The position numbers and the translations under genes were made by a program. The notes under the pieces are model-generated. The model was not told the DNA's origin, made no database searches, and worked only from the letters and a program-made list of their open reading frames with translations. Of a DNA stretch of 42,287 bases, positions 26,317 through 34,538 are shown piece by piece (position 1 is the stretch's first letter; each line of letters opens with the position of its first letter). Location: the NCBI GenBank assembly GCA_016124795.1, contig WGNB01000075.1, forward strand, positions 1 through 42,287, in the 5' to 3' direction. Source of the DNA: Rhodopseudomonas sp. (GTDB lineage Bacteria > Pseudomonadota > Alphaproteobacteria > Rhizobiales > Xanthobacteraceae).

Positions 26317-27291
26317 ATGTTGCGCTTATTGGTCACAGTCATGGCAATTCTGATCACCGTGCCGGCGATGGCCGCCGACAAGGTGACACTGATGCTCAAC
26401 TGGTATGTCTATGGCGAGCACGCGCCGTTCTTCTACGGCAAGGAAAAAGGCATCTATGCCAAGCACGGCATCGATCTGACGATCGAGGAAGGCCGCGGCT
26501 CGGGCACCGTGACGCAGGTGGTCGCGGCCGGCACCGTGCCATTCGGCTATGTCGACGTTCCGACGATGATGCGCGCCGCCGTCAAGGGCGCCCCGGTCGT
26601 CGCGGTCGGCGTCGCCTTGCAGACCACGCCGATGTCGGTGATGGGCTTCGTCGACAAGAACATCAAGAAGCCGGACGATCTCAAAGGCAAGACCGTCGCC
26701 ACCACGCCGGGCGATTCGATGTCGCAGATCTGGCCGCTGTTCCTGAAGAAAACGGGCCTCAAGGAAACCGACTTCAAGACCGTCTCGGGCAACGCCACCA
26801 CCAAGCTCAACGCCGTCATCAACGGTCAGGCCGACGTGCTGCTCGGCTACGTCATGGACCAGAGCATGAAGATCAAGGACGCCACCGGCAAGGACGTCTA
26901 TCCGATCAAGTTCGCCGATTACGGCATCAACCTGGTGTCGTCCGGCATCATCACCAACACCGCCTACCTCAAGGGCCACGAGGATCTGGTGCGCCGCTTC
27001 ATGGCGGCCAGCGTCGAATCGATCAAGGAATCCTCGCAGCATCCGAAGGAAGCGGCGCAAGCGATCCTCAACGCCAACCCGAAGGGCGGCAAGATCGGCA
27101 CCCTGACGCAAGGCTTCGAACTGACCATCCCGCTCTACAAGGACCCGACCGGCAAATCGACCCAGCCGCTGCGCGTCAGCGACCAGAACATGACCGAGAC
27201 GGTCAACGTGATGGTCGATTACGGCGGGCTCGACGCCAAGGCCAAGGCGGACGTGAAGAACTACTACACCAACGCCTACCTGCCGAAGTAA
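26317..27291 (+). CDS. NMT1/ThiY-like ABC substrate-binding protein
   Basis: This encodes 324 residues. The signal peptide ends at residue 19-20 (VPAMA), and the mature part begins ADKVTLMLNWYVYGEHAPFF. The LNWY-PFFYGKEKGIY pattern and the EEGRGSGT motif place it in the NMT1/THI5-like group, whose known ligands include pyrimidines, taurine, nitrate and aromatic acids. GGGAGAGAG precedes the ATG. The context suggests that it imports the substrate of the surrounding catabolic genes, but the ligand cannot be read from the sequence. Confidence 0.9.
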   Translation: MLRLLVTVMAILITVPAMAADKVTLMLNWYVYGEHAPFFYGKEKGIYAKHGIDLTIEEGRGSGTVTQVVAAGTVPFGYVDVPTMMRAAVKGAPVVAVGVALQTTPMSVMGFVDKNIKKPDDLKGKTVATTPGDSMSQIWPLFLKKTGLKETDFKTVSGNATTKLNAVINGQADVLLGYVMDQSMKIKDATGKDVYPIKFADYGINLVSSGIITNTAYLKGHEDLVRRFMAASVESIKESSQHPKEAAQAILNANPKGGKIGTLTQGFELTIPLYKDPTGKSTQPLRVSDQNMTETVNVMVDYGGLDAKAKADVKNYYTNAYLPK

Positions 27292-27347
27292 CCTTGCGCC
27301 AGGCGTCGAAGGTCATTTCACCCATAACCGGAAAAGGTGCCCTCGAC

Positions 27348-28175
27348 GTGAGCGCAACGGTGATCCAGATGAAACAAGACCTGCGCGCCGCCTCTCCCGA
27401 GGCGGCGCGGCCCGTGATCGAAATCGACGGCGTGTCCAAGACCTATCGGACGCATGACGGCGACGTGCCGTCGTTGCGGCCGATCGATTTCAACATCGCC
27501 GACGGCGAATTCGTCGTCATCGTCGGCCCGTCCGGCTGCGGCAAGACCACGCTGCTGAAAATGATCGCCGGCCTGATGCCACCCAGCACCGGCGAAATCC
27601 GCGTCGAGGGCCGGGCTATCGTCAAGCCGCACGGCGATGTCGGCATCGTATTCCAGACCGCGATGCTGTTGCCGTGGCGCAGCGTGATGCGCAACGTGAT
27701 GATGCCGGTCGAGGTCAAGAAATTGCCGCGCGAGCGCTTCGAACCCCGCGCCAGGGAACTGCTCAAGCTGGTCGGGCTCGAAGGCTTCGAGAACAAATAT
27801 CCCTGGCAATTGTCCGGCGGGATGCAGCAACGCGCTTCGATCTGCCGCGCGCTGGTCCACGATCCGAAAATCGTGCTGATGGACGAGCCCTTCGGCGCGC
27901 TCGACGCGATGACGCGCGAGCGCATGAATGTCGAGCTGCAACGCATCCAGCGCGAAACCCGCAAGACCGTGTTGCTGATCACCCATTCGATTCCGGAAGC
28001 GGTGTTCCTGGCCGATCGCATTCTGGTGATGAGCGAGCGGCCCGGCACCATCGCGGCGGTCTACGACGTGCCGCTGACCAAGCCGCGCACGCTCGACGTG
28101 CTGGCCGACCCGAAATTCGTCGAACTGTCGCAGACCATCAGGCGGCACTTCAACGCCACGGCGGACGGGTCGTAA
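27348..28175 (+). CDS. NitT/TauT-family ABC transporter ATPase
   Basis: This encodes about 275 residues. The start is taken as GTG (MSATVIQMKQ), with AAGGTG 8 bases before it; an ATG at 27369 is also possible. It has Walker A (GPSGCGKTT), Q loop (VFQTAMLLPW), signature (LSGGMQQRASICRAL), Walker B (IVLMDEPFGALDA) and switch His (LITHSIPEAV). It powers the permease encoded at 25489. It is the last gene of the operon, 56 bases after the binding protein gene. Confidence 0.93.
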   Translation: MSATVIQMKQDLRAASPEAARPVIEIDGVSKTYRTHDGDVPSLRPIDFNIADGEFVVIVGPSGCGKTTLLKMIAGLMPPSTGEIRVEGRAIVKPHGDVGIVFQTAMLLPWRSVMRNVMMPVEVKKLPRERFEPRARELLKLVGLEGFENKYPWQLSGGMQQRASICRALVHDPKIVLMDEPFGALDAMTRERMNVELQRIQRETRKTVLLITHSIPEAVFLADRILVMSERPGTIAAVYDVPLTKPRTLDVLADPKFVELSQTIRRHFNATADGS

Positions 28176-28268
28176 GCGGCCCGATCCGGACAGCCTGTCG
28201 CCGTTACCCTGAAATGCGAGCCGCCTGGCGGCGAGCCTCGGAGGGCAGCAGCCTGAACACCGGGGCCG

Positions 28269-28318
28269 TTCATCCTTCGAGGTCCGGCCTTCGGCCGGAC
28301 GCGTCAGGATGACGGACC
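28269..28318. repeat. Palindromic repeat between convergent genes
   Basis: A perfect TCCGGCC-TTC-GGCCGGA stem (28283-28299) is flanked by imperfect TTCATCCT and AGGATGAC arms. It lies between the convergent ABC ATPase and DUF993 genes and could serve as a two-way terminator. It is of the same general type as the repeats at 313-534. Confidence 0.6.
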
Positions 28319-28349
28319 GCGGGTGTTGTCCCGTCCGGTCAGGCTAAGG

Positions 28350-29516
28350 CTAAGCCAGCCCGTGCACCGCCAGGAACCTGGTCATGCGCGACGCCGCGCG
28401 GTCCGGGTCATGCAACACCCGCGCCTTGTCGGCCAGCCGGAACAATTCGGCGAAGTGCTGGATCGAACGCGCGCTCTCCTGCCCGCCGACCATGATGAAA
28501 TGATCCTGCAAGCCGTTAAGCCAGGCCAGGAACACGACGCCGGTCTTGTAGAACCGGGTCGGCGCCTTGAAGATATGACGCGACAGCGGCACCGTCGGCT
28601 CCATGATGCCGTGGAAGCCTTGCAGGTCGTCATTGGCGAGTTTGGCAAGCCCGGCCGACGCGGCCGGCGCGATGGCGTCGAAGATACCGAGCAGCGCGTC
28701 GGAATGACCATCCTCGTCGCCTGCAATCAGTTCGGCATAGTTGAAGTCGTCGCCGGTATACATGCGCACGCCCTGCGGCAGGCGCTTGCGCATCGCGATT
28801 TCCTTCTCCTTCGACAAGAGCGAGATCTTCACGCCGTCGATCCGCTCGGCATTGTCGCGCATCACGTTGAGGCAGGTCTCCATCGCGGCCATATGATCGC
28901 TGGAGCCCCAATAACCGGCCAGCGCCGGATCGAACATCTCGCCGAGCCAGTGAATGATGACCGGCTCCTTCACTTGCCGCAGAATCCGGCCGTAGACCTT
29001 TTCATAATCGGCCGGCGATTTGGCGGCGCGCGCCAAGGCCCGCGAAGCCATCACCACCAGCTTGCCGCCCATCGCCTCGATCGCTTCGATCTGCTCCTCA
29101 TAGGCGCGAATGATGTCGTCGATGGTGACATCAGCCGAGGCTTCGAGATGTTCGGTGCCGACGCCGCAGCAGATCTTCGCGTCCGGGCGACCCTTCGCCG
29201 CGTCAAGCGCGTATTTGATCAGCAGCTTGGCGCCGGGCCAGTCGAGGCCGCCGCCGCGCTGGGCGGTGTCCATCGCCTCGGCGACGCCGAGACCGAGATC
29301 CCACAGGTAATGCCGGAAGGCGATGGTCTTGTCCCAATCGATATTGGCGTCGAGCCAGGGATCGTTATCGGCCAGCGGATCGGCCACGATGTGCGCCGCC
29401 GCGTAAGCGATGCGATTGAAACGCGCGGTCTCGGCCTTGGACGGAAAGCGGATCGGCTCGCCGGTGGTGTAAGGCATCAGCGTCCGGTCGGCGTTAGGGA
29501 GATTGATGGTGGCCAT
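28350..29516 (-). CDS. DUF993 family, dihydrodipicolinate-synthase-like aldolase
   Basis: This encodes 388 residues beginning MATINLPNADRTLMPYT, as in DUF993 proteins. The barrel resembles the dihydrodipicolinate synthase/KDG aldolase group. Lys230 in DGVKIS stands where those enzymes have their Schiff-base lysine (GIKE/GIKD), followed by RRLPQGVRMYTGDD, where the group has its SGDD. It may cleave a keto-deoxy acid. In known genomes such genes keep company with Gfo/Idh dehydrogenases and isomerases, as here. It lies 111 bases after the dehydrogenase gene in the same direction. Confidence 0.82.
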   Translation of the reverse strand: MATINLPNADRTLMPYTTGEPIRFPSKAETARFNRIAYAAAHIVADPLADNDPWLDANIDWDKTIAFRHYLWDLGLGVAEAMDTAQRGGGLDWPGAKLLIKYALDAAKGRPDAKICCGVGTEHLEASADVTIDDIIRAYEEQIEAIEAMGGKLVVMASRALARAAKSPADYEKVYGRILRQVKEPVIIHWLGEMFDPALAGYWGSSDHMAAMETCLNVMRDNAERIDGVKISLLSKEKEIAMRKRLPQGVRMYTGDDFNYAELIAGDEDGHSDALLGIFDAIAPAASAGLAKLANDDLQGFHGIMEPTVPLSRHIFKAPTRFYKTGVVFLAWLNGLQDHFIMVGGQESARSIQHFAELFRLADKARVLHDPDRAASRMTRFLAVHGLA

Positions 29517-29568
29517 GAAACTGTTCCTTTATCGGCGTCATCCTGGGCGAAGACCGTTCGGCATCGCG

Positions 29569-29616
29569 ATGCCGTCATTCCGGACGTCGCGATGCGACGA
29601 TCCGGAATGACGGCAT
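29569..29616. repeat. Palindromic repeat between dehydrogenase and DUF993 genes
   Basis: ATGCCGTCATTCCGGA and TCCGGAATGACGGCAT form a 16-base perfect inverted repeat around a short inner palindrome (GTCGCGATGCGAC). It starts 11 bases past the stop of the dehydrogenase gene and may trim or stabilise the operon mRNA. Confidence 0.7.
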
Positions 29617-29627
29617 GTGCGGCGCAC

Positions 29628-30782
29628 TTAAATCACGATCTCCGGCACATCGAGCCAGCGCCGCTCGGCCCAGCTCTTCAAGCCGAGTTCCGCGAGCTGC
29701 ACGCCCTTGACGCCTTCGATCAAGCCGTGATGCCACGGCGTATCGGCGACGACATGGCGGATGAAGTCTTCCCACTGAATCTTGAAGCCGTTCTCGTAAG
29801 CGATGTTGTCCGGCACCTCTTCCCACTGCGCGCGGAAGTCCATGGTCTGCGGCACGTCCGGATTCCACACCGGTCGCGGCGTGTTGACCCGATGCTGGGT
29901 GACGCACTTGGTGAGACCGGCGACCGCCGAACCTTCGGTGCCGTCGACCTGGAAGGTCACCAGATCGTCGCGCTGCACGCGCACAGTCCAGGACGAGTTC
30001 ATGTGCGCGATGACACCGCCCTCGAGCTGGAAGGTGGCATAAGCCGCGTCATCGGCATCGGCCTTGTAGGTCTTGCCGTTCTCGTCGACGCGCTCCGGAA
30101 TATGCGTGGCGCCGAGGCAGCTCACCGCCTGCACCTTGCCGAACAGGTTATCGAGCACGTAGCGCCAGTGGCACAGCATATCGAGGATGATGCCGCCGCC
30201 CTCGGCGGTCTTGTAATTCCAGCTCGGCCGCTGCGCCGGCTGGCCCCAGTCGCCCTCGAACACCCAGTAACCGAATTCGCCGCGCACCGACAGCATACGG
30301 CCGAAGAAGCCGGCTTCGCGCAGCATCCTGATCTTGCGCAGGCCGGGCAGGAACAGCTTGTCTTGAACGACGCCGTTCTTGACGCCTTTGGCCTTGGCCA
30401 GCTTGGCGACGGCGATAGCCTTGTCGAGCGTATCGGCGATCGGCTTTTCGCAATAGACGTGTTTGCCGGCTTCCATCGCCTGGGTGATCAGGTCGGCGCG
30501 CATCTGCGTCGTCGCCGCATCGAAGAACACTTCGTCCTTCGGATCGTTGAGCGCCGCGGTCAGATCGGTGGTGTATCGCTCGATGCCATATTGCTTGGCG
30601 AGCGCGGCGATCTTCTCGGCATTGCGGCCGACCAGGATCGGGTCCGGCATCACCCGGTCGCCGTTCGGCAGCAGCACGCCACCCTGCTGGCGGATCGCCA
30701 CGATCGAGCGCACCAGGTGCTGGTTGAGACCCATGCGTCCGGTGACGCCGTACATTACGATGCCGAGCCTGCGGGTTGCCAC
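29628..30782 (-). CDS. Gfo/Idh/MocA-family oxidoreductase
   Basis: This encodes 384 residues from a GTG preceded by GGGAG. The N-terminal Rossmann domain has GIVMYGVTGRMG. The family's catalytic EKP motif is at 112-114 (YCEKPIAD), and the C-terminal alpha/beta domain includes GGGIILDMLCHWRYVL. It is an NAD(P)-dependent dehydrogenase, most often acting on sugars, inositols or related compounds. It is the first gene of an operon with DUF993. Its promoter carries the TAAC-N6-GTTA operator. Confidence 0.9.
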   Translation of the reverse strand: MATRRLGIVMYGVTGRMGLNQHLVRSIVAIRQQGGVLLPNGDRVMPDPILVGRNAEKIAALAKQYGIERYTTDLTAALNDPKDEVFFDAATTQMRADLITQAMEAGKHVYCEKPIADTLDKAIAVAKLAKAKGVKNGVVQDKLFLPGLRKIRMLREAGFFGRMLSVRGEFGYWVFEGDWGQPAQRPSWNYKTAEGGGIILDMLCHWRYVLDNLFGKVQAVSCLGATHIPERVDENGKTYKADADDAAYATFQLEGGVIAHMNSSWTVRVQRDDLVTFQVDGTEGSAVAGLTKCVTQHRVNTPRPVWNPDVPQTMDFRAQWEEVPDNIAYENGFKIQWEDFIRHVVADTPWHHGLIEGVKGVQLAELGLKSWAERRWLDVPEIVI

Positions 30783-30842
30783 GCGCTTCTCCCTGATTTG
30801 ACTTTGTTGCGATCCGGCGCGGGTGTTCGTCGCGCGCCGTAA

Positions 30843-30887
30843 GTAACTATACGGTTACTATGCAGCACGACCCATGGCGCGCGTCAA
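30843..30887 (-). promoter_or_regulatory. Promoter of the dehydrogenase operon with TetR-type operator
   Basis: On the minus strand TTGACG (30882-30887) lies 29 bases before the palindrome GTAAC-CGTATA-GTTAC (30843-30858), which overlaps a -10 region (CATAGT). The motif and its position relative to the -35 nearly copy the ABC promoter at 25401. The TetR gene ends 14 bases upstream. Confidence 0.65.
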
Positions 30888-30900
30888 GAGGCGTTAAAAC

Positions 30901-31575
30901 TCAAGTTTTTTCAACAGGTTTCAGATAGGCCAGAACGACCTCGACAATGTGCTCGCCGCGCGCCGCCAGCCGCGCCGAGGCGCTGAGATTCTTGCCGAAA
31001 ATGGTCGAGAGCGTGTGCCGGTTCGACATGTAGAAAAAGCCGAGGCCGGCGATGCTGATATAAAGCTCGACCGGGTCGACATCGTCGCGGAAGATCTTCT
31101 GCTGCGCGCCGCGCTTGAGCAGCGCCTCGATCAGATCGACCAGGGACCCGTGCAGCGGCCGGATCGCCTTCGATTTCTTCAGGTAGGCCGCCCGGTTCAT
31201 GTTCTCGGTCGCGAGCAGACTGAGGAACTCGGGGTGATCGATGAAATAATGCCAGGTGAACAGCACCAGCTTGCGCATGCCGGCGACCGGATCGAGTTCG
31301 GTCAGATTGAGACCGATCTCCGCCGTGCGGATCGCCGCATAAGTATGTTCGAGGACGGCCAGGTAGAGACCCTGCTTGTCGCCGAAATAATGATAGAGCA
31401 TGCGCTTGTTGACGCCGGCCCGCTCGGCGATGGCGTCGACCCGGGCGCCGGTCAGCCCCTTGGCGGTGATCTCGGCGGTCGCGGCCCGCAAAATCGCGGC
31501 GCGGGTCCGCTCGGGGTCGCGTGTGGGCGAGGCTACGCGCGATTTAGTGCCGGGTTTGGGCAGACTTCCTTCCAT
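30901..31575 (-). CDS. TetR/AcrR-family transcription regulator
   Basis: This encodes 224 residues. The N-terminal helix-turn-helix (about 20-68) has RTRAAILRAATAEITAKG, ARVDAIAERAGVNKRMLYHYFGDKQGLY. The C-terminal ligand domain has a family-typical end (LGFFYMSNRHTLSTIFG). It is likely the repressor of the adjacent catabolic genes through the TAAC-N6-GTTA sites and would be released by a pathway compound. It lies between the dehydrogenase gene and the end of the hydantoinase operon. No operator copy is seen before its own start. Confidence 0.92.
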   Translation of the reverse strand: MEGSLPKPGTKSRVASPTRDPERTRAAILRAATAEITAKGLTGARVDAIAERAGVNKRMLYHYFGDKQGLYLAVLEHTYAAIRTAEIGLNLTELDPVAGMRKLVLFTWHYFIDHPEFLSLLATENMNRAAYLKKSKAIRPLHGSLVDLIEALLKRGAQQKIFRDDVDPVELYISIAGLGFFYMSNRHTLSTIFGKNLSASARLAARGEHIVEVVLAYLKPVEKT

Positions 31576-31630
31576 GGCCCTTGTTTAGCGCAGCGGGCGG
31601 GGAAGTCCTAGAGTGTCAGGTCCGCCGGAT

Positions 31631-32623
31631 TTACGGCCAGGAGAAATGCCAGGTCCAGGCCAGCACCGACAGCAGCGGCTGCGGCAGCATCAGGCCATGC
31701 AGGATGCCGTCGGTGCTGACCGACAGGAAAACCGCCCCGAGCAACGAAATCACGGTGCCGATAATGACCCGGCCGCCGAACACCTCATGATGCGGGTTGA
31801 GCCAGGCGCCGAAATAGATCCGGAACACCAGCGACAGTCGCTGGATCGGCGACACCACCGAGACCGGCGCGATCGCCAGCGCCATGTAGCGGAACATCTG
31901 CGACAGGCCGACGGCGATCCCGGACACGACGAACCACTTCGCCGACACGCTATCGATCTCGCGAAAGCTGCGACGCTGCCCGGGCAACACGAAGGCCAGC
32001 GCGACCAGCAGGGTCGCCGCGACATAGGAGACGAAGCCGCCGGCGATGCCGATCGCCAGGCCCTTGGTCTCAAACGCCATGCCGACCAGAATCGGGCTTA
32101 GTCCGAACCCGACCGCCGACAAGAGCGCATAAAGATAACCCTCGCGATACTGCGGCGCGAAGGTGGCGACCGCGCCGGCCGGCGGCGCGGCGGGCTTTTT
32201 GTCCGGCCCGAGCGTGAAAGCCGGCCCCGCCACCACCATGACGATGCCGAGAATGCGCAGCACAGTGAGCGCCTCTCCGAGCCAGAGCACGGCCAGCGCC
32301 AGCGTAATCACGAGACTGTATTGCTGGACCGGTGCCACCAGATTGGCGCCGATCGCCTTGGTGGCGCGGTAGTTGCAATAACGCGCCAGCGCGAAGTGGA
32401 CGATGCCGGCCAGCGCCAGCAGCACCAGCGTGCGCGTGTCGAACCCGCCCAGCGCGGCAAAGCCGCCGCTGACTGCCATCGCCAGAATGAAGAACGGAAA
32501 TGCGACCGGCAGGCTGATCGCAACCGCCTGCAACACCGTGCCGGTCAGAACTCCGCGGCGGACGCTGGCGTTGGCATAGGCAAAGGTGACCGCCGACAGC
32601 AGCGAGAGAAATCCGCCAAACAT
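31631..32623 (-). CDS. DMT-superfamily (EamA) transporter
   Basis: This encodes 330 residues with about ten membrane helices in two EamA repeats. The first repeat ends near GIVMVVAGPAFTLG and the second near IGTVISLLGAVFLSV. It is probably a metabolite exporter or importer of the inner membrane. It is the last gene of the long hydantoinase operon, 14 bases after hyuB-like. The TetR gene lies 55 bases further on. Confidence 0.88.
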   Translation of the reverse strand: MFGGFLSLLSAVTFAYANASVRRGVLTGTVLQAVAISLPVAFPFFILAMAVSGGFAALGGFDTRTLVLLALAGIVHFALARYCNYRATKAIGANLVAPVQQYSLVITLALAVLWLGEALTVLRILGIVMVVAGPAFTLGPDKKPAAPPAGAVATFAPQYREGYLYALLSAVGFGLSPILVGMAFETKGLAIGIAGGFVSYVAATLLVALAFVLPGQRRSFREIDSVSAKWFVVSGIAVGLSQMFRYMALAIAPVSVVSPIQRLSLVFRIYFGAWLNPHHEVFGGRVIIGTVISLLGAVFLSVSTDGILHGLMLPQPLLSVLAWTWHFSWP

Positions 32624-32637
32624 TCGATAAGCCTAGG

Positions 32638-34536
32638 TCAGGAGCAACAACGACAGTTCATCGCGAAGGCGACGCGCTCCTCCTCTGTCAGTTTTTGCGG
32701 CAGTTGGGAATGGTCTTGTACGGGCGGCGGTGGAAAGACCAGCGTTTCCGCAATCGGCTCGTCGATCGGCAGGCCGTCCTTCCGCATCTCGGCGCGTTTC
32801 TTCGCGGTCGCCGCCGGATCGATACGACCGTCGGCTGTAAAGACAGCGCCATAGCTCTTTTCCGCCTCGGCCCGGCTGACATAACCGCAGCGCACGTCGT
32901 CGGCGAGACGGTCGAGGTCGCGCTCCAGCGGCGAGCCGTAACCGCCGCCACCGCCCGACCGAAGGATATAGGCATCGCCCGGCTTCAACACCTGATTGAA
33001 CGCCTTGCCGTTCGGAAACAGCGTTTCCTCGGTCGCGCCGGCGCGCGAGACGGCGACCGAGTTGCCCTGTCCGGACAGGCCCTCGAACAAACCCCAGGGC
33101 CGGCACTTCACGCGGTCCATCTGCGAGGAGAAGTTGATCTGGTTGAGCGCCTGCATCACCTGCTCGGTGCCGAGGCCGCCGCGATGACGCCCGGCGCCGC
33201 CGGAATCGGGGCGCAGCGTGTAGCGCTCGACCAGCAAGGGATATTTCGCCTCGACCTGCTCGGAGGGGCCGTTATGGGTATCGCCATCGTTCATGGCGAT
33301 GGTCGCGTTCATCCCGTCGCCGTTGTGCTTGGCGCCCCAGCCGCCGCCGATCAGGCCGCCGAGATAGATATAGAACGAATTGTCGACCGCCTTGCGGCCA
33401 TTGACGCGCGCCACGACAAGATCGGCATGATGACCGGCGGCGACCTGATCCGGCATGGCCGGTGCGACCGCCTTGAAGATGGTGTCGACCACGGTCATCG
33501 GATAGGTCATCCACATCCGCATCGCGGCCGGTTTCACCGCCGAGACGACGCTGCCCGGCGGCAGGATAATGTCGAGCGCGCGGAACTGACCCTCATTGAT
33601 CGGCATGTCGAGCGGCGACGTCAGGCACTTGAACGCCACCTGACAACAGGACATGCCCGCCGTCGCGCCGGAATTATAAAATCCGCCAACCTGCTTCGAC
33701 ACTTCCGACAGGTCGACCGACATGCGCTCGCCCTTGATCTCGACCTTGACGCGGATCGGCACCCGGGCGCCGACGGTGATGCCGTCGTCGTCCATGAAGG
33801 ATTCGGCTTCGTAGACGCCGTCCGGCATCGCGGCGACCCGTTCGCGCGCAATGCGCTCGCTCTGGTCCATGATGGCATCAATGGCGGACAGCACGTCGTC
33901 GCGACCGTATTTGCGCAGCATTTCGACGAAACGCTTTTCACCGGTCTTGACCGCGGCAACCTGCGCGCGGAAGTCGCCCATGGCGCGATCGGCCAAGCGG
34001 ACGTTGGTCTTGATGATCGACACCAGTTCGTCGCTGATCACGCCCTTGCGGTAGATCTTGACGATCGGCATCTGCAGACCTTCGGAATAGATATCCGTGG
34101 TCGAACCCGACAGGGTGCCGCCGACATCCGGCCAGTGCGCCATGCAGCAGGAAAAGCCGACCAGCTCGCCGTCATGGAAGATCGGCACCGTGAAGGTCAT
34201 GTGATTGAGGTGCGAGCCGGTGATATAGGCATCGTTGGTGAGCAGAATATCGCCCGGCTCGAGATCGCCTTTAAAGTGCGCGATCTTGGCCTTCACGGTC
34301 TCGCTCATGCCGCGAATGAACATCGGCAGACCGAGACCGATCGACACCGTATTGCCTTCGGCATCGAACAACCCGACGGTGAAATCGAGCGCCTCGTAGA
34401 TGATCATGTTGTAGGCGGTGCGCATCAGATTGGTCTTCATCTCCTCTGTGGTGGCGATGAGACCGTTGCGCACGATTTCGGTGACGACCGGATCGACGGT
34501 GGTGCGGGGCTGGCCCTTCTTGGCGATGGCGTCCAT
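32638..34536 (-). CDS. Hydantoinase B/oxoprolinase family protein
   Basis: This encodes 632 residues. It is the B subunit type of ATP-dependent N-methylhydantoinase, 5-oxoprolinase and acetone carboxylase relatives. Typical strings are RTAYNMIIYEALDFTVGLFD, LTNDAYITGSHLNHMTFTVP and the late GGAGRHRGGLGTE and GGGGGYGSP. The protein ends in a Cys-rich CRCCS. It starts 2 bases after the hyuA-like stop. With that subunit it should hydrolyse or carboxylate a cyclic amide or related compound using ATP. The substrate is unknown. Confidence 0.92.
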   Translation of the reverse strand: MDAIAKKGQPRTTVDPVVTEIVRNGLIATTEEMKTNLMRTAYNMIIYEALDFTVGLFDAEGNTVSIGLGLPMFIRGMSETVKAKIAHFKGDLEPGDILLTNDAYITGSHLNHMTFTVPIFHDGELVGFSCCMAHWPDVGGTLSGSTTDIYSEGLQMPIVKIYRKGVISDELVSIIKTNVRLADRAMGDFRAQVAAVKTGEKRFVEMLRKYGRDDVLSAIDAIMDQSERIARERVAAMPDGVYEAESFMDDDGITVGARVPIRVKVEIKGERMSVDLSEVSKQVGGFYNSGATAGMSCCQVAFKCLTSPLDMPINEGQFRALDIILPPGSVVSAVKPAAMRMWMTYPMTVVDTIFKAVAPAMPDQVAAGHHADLVVARVNGRKAVDNSFYIYLGGLIGGGWGAKHNGDGMNATIAMNDGDTHNGPSEQVEAKYPLLVERYTLRPDSGGAGRHRGGLGTEQVMQALNQINFSSQMDRVKCRPWGLFEGLSGQGNSVAVSRAGATEETLFPNGKAFNQVLKPGDAYILRSGGGGGYGSPLERDLDRLADDVRCGYVSRAEAEKSYGAVFTADGRIDPAATAKKRAEMRKDGLPIDEPIAETLVFPPPPVQDHSQLPQKLTEEERVAFAMNCRCCS

Positions 34537-34538
34537 GA

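Noticed and set aside
26250-27347. Long plus-strand frame reading through the binding-protein gene into the ABC ATPase
   Set aside because: Its first part is an arginine-rich shadow of the binding-protein gene, which has a clear signal peptide in another frame. Only the ATPase part is real.
28323-30842. Very long plus-strand open frame opposite the DUF993 and dehydrogenase genes
   Set aside because: It is antisense to two well-supported genes and has no family motifs. High GC leaves the opposite frame open.
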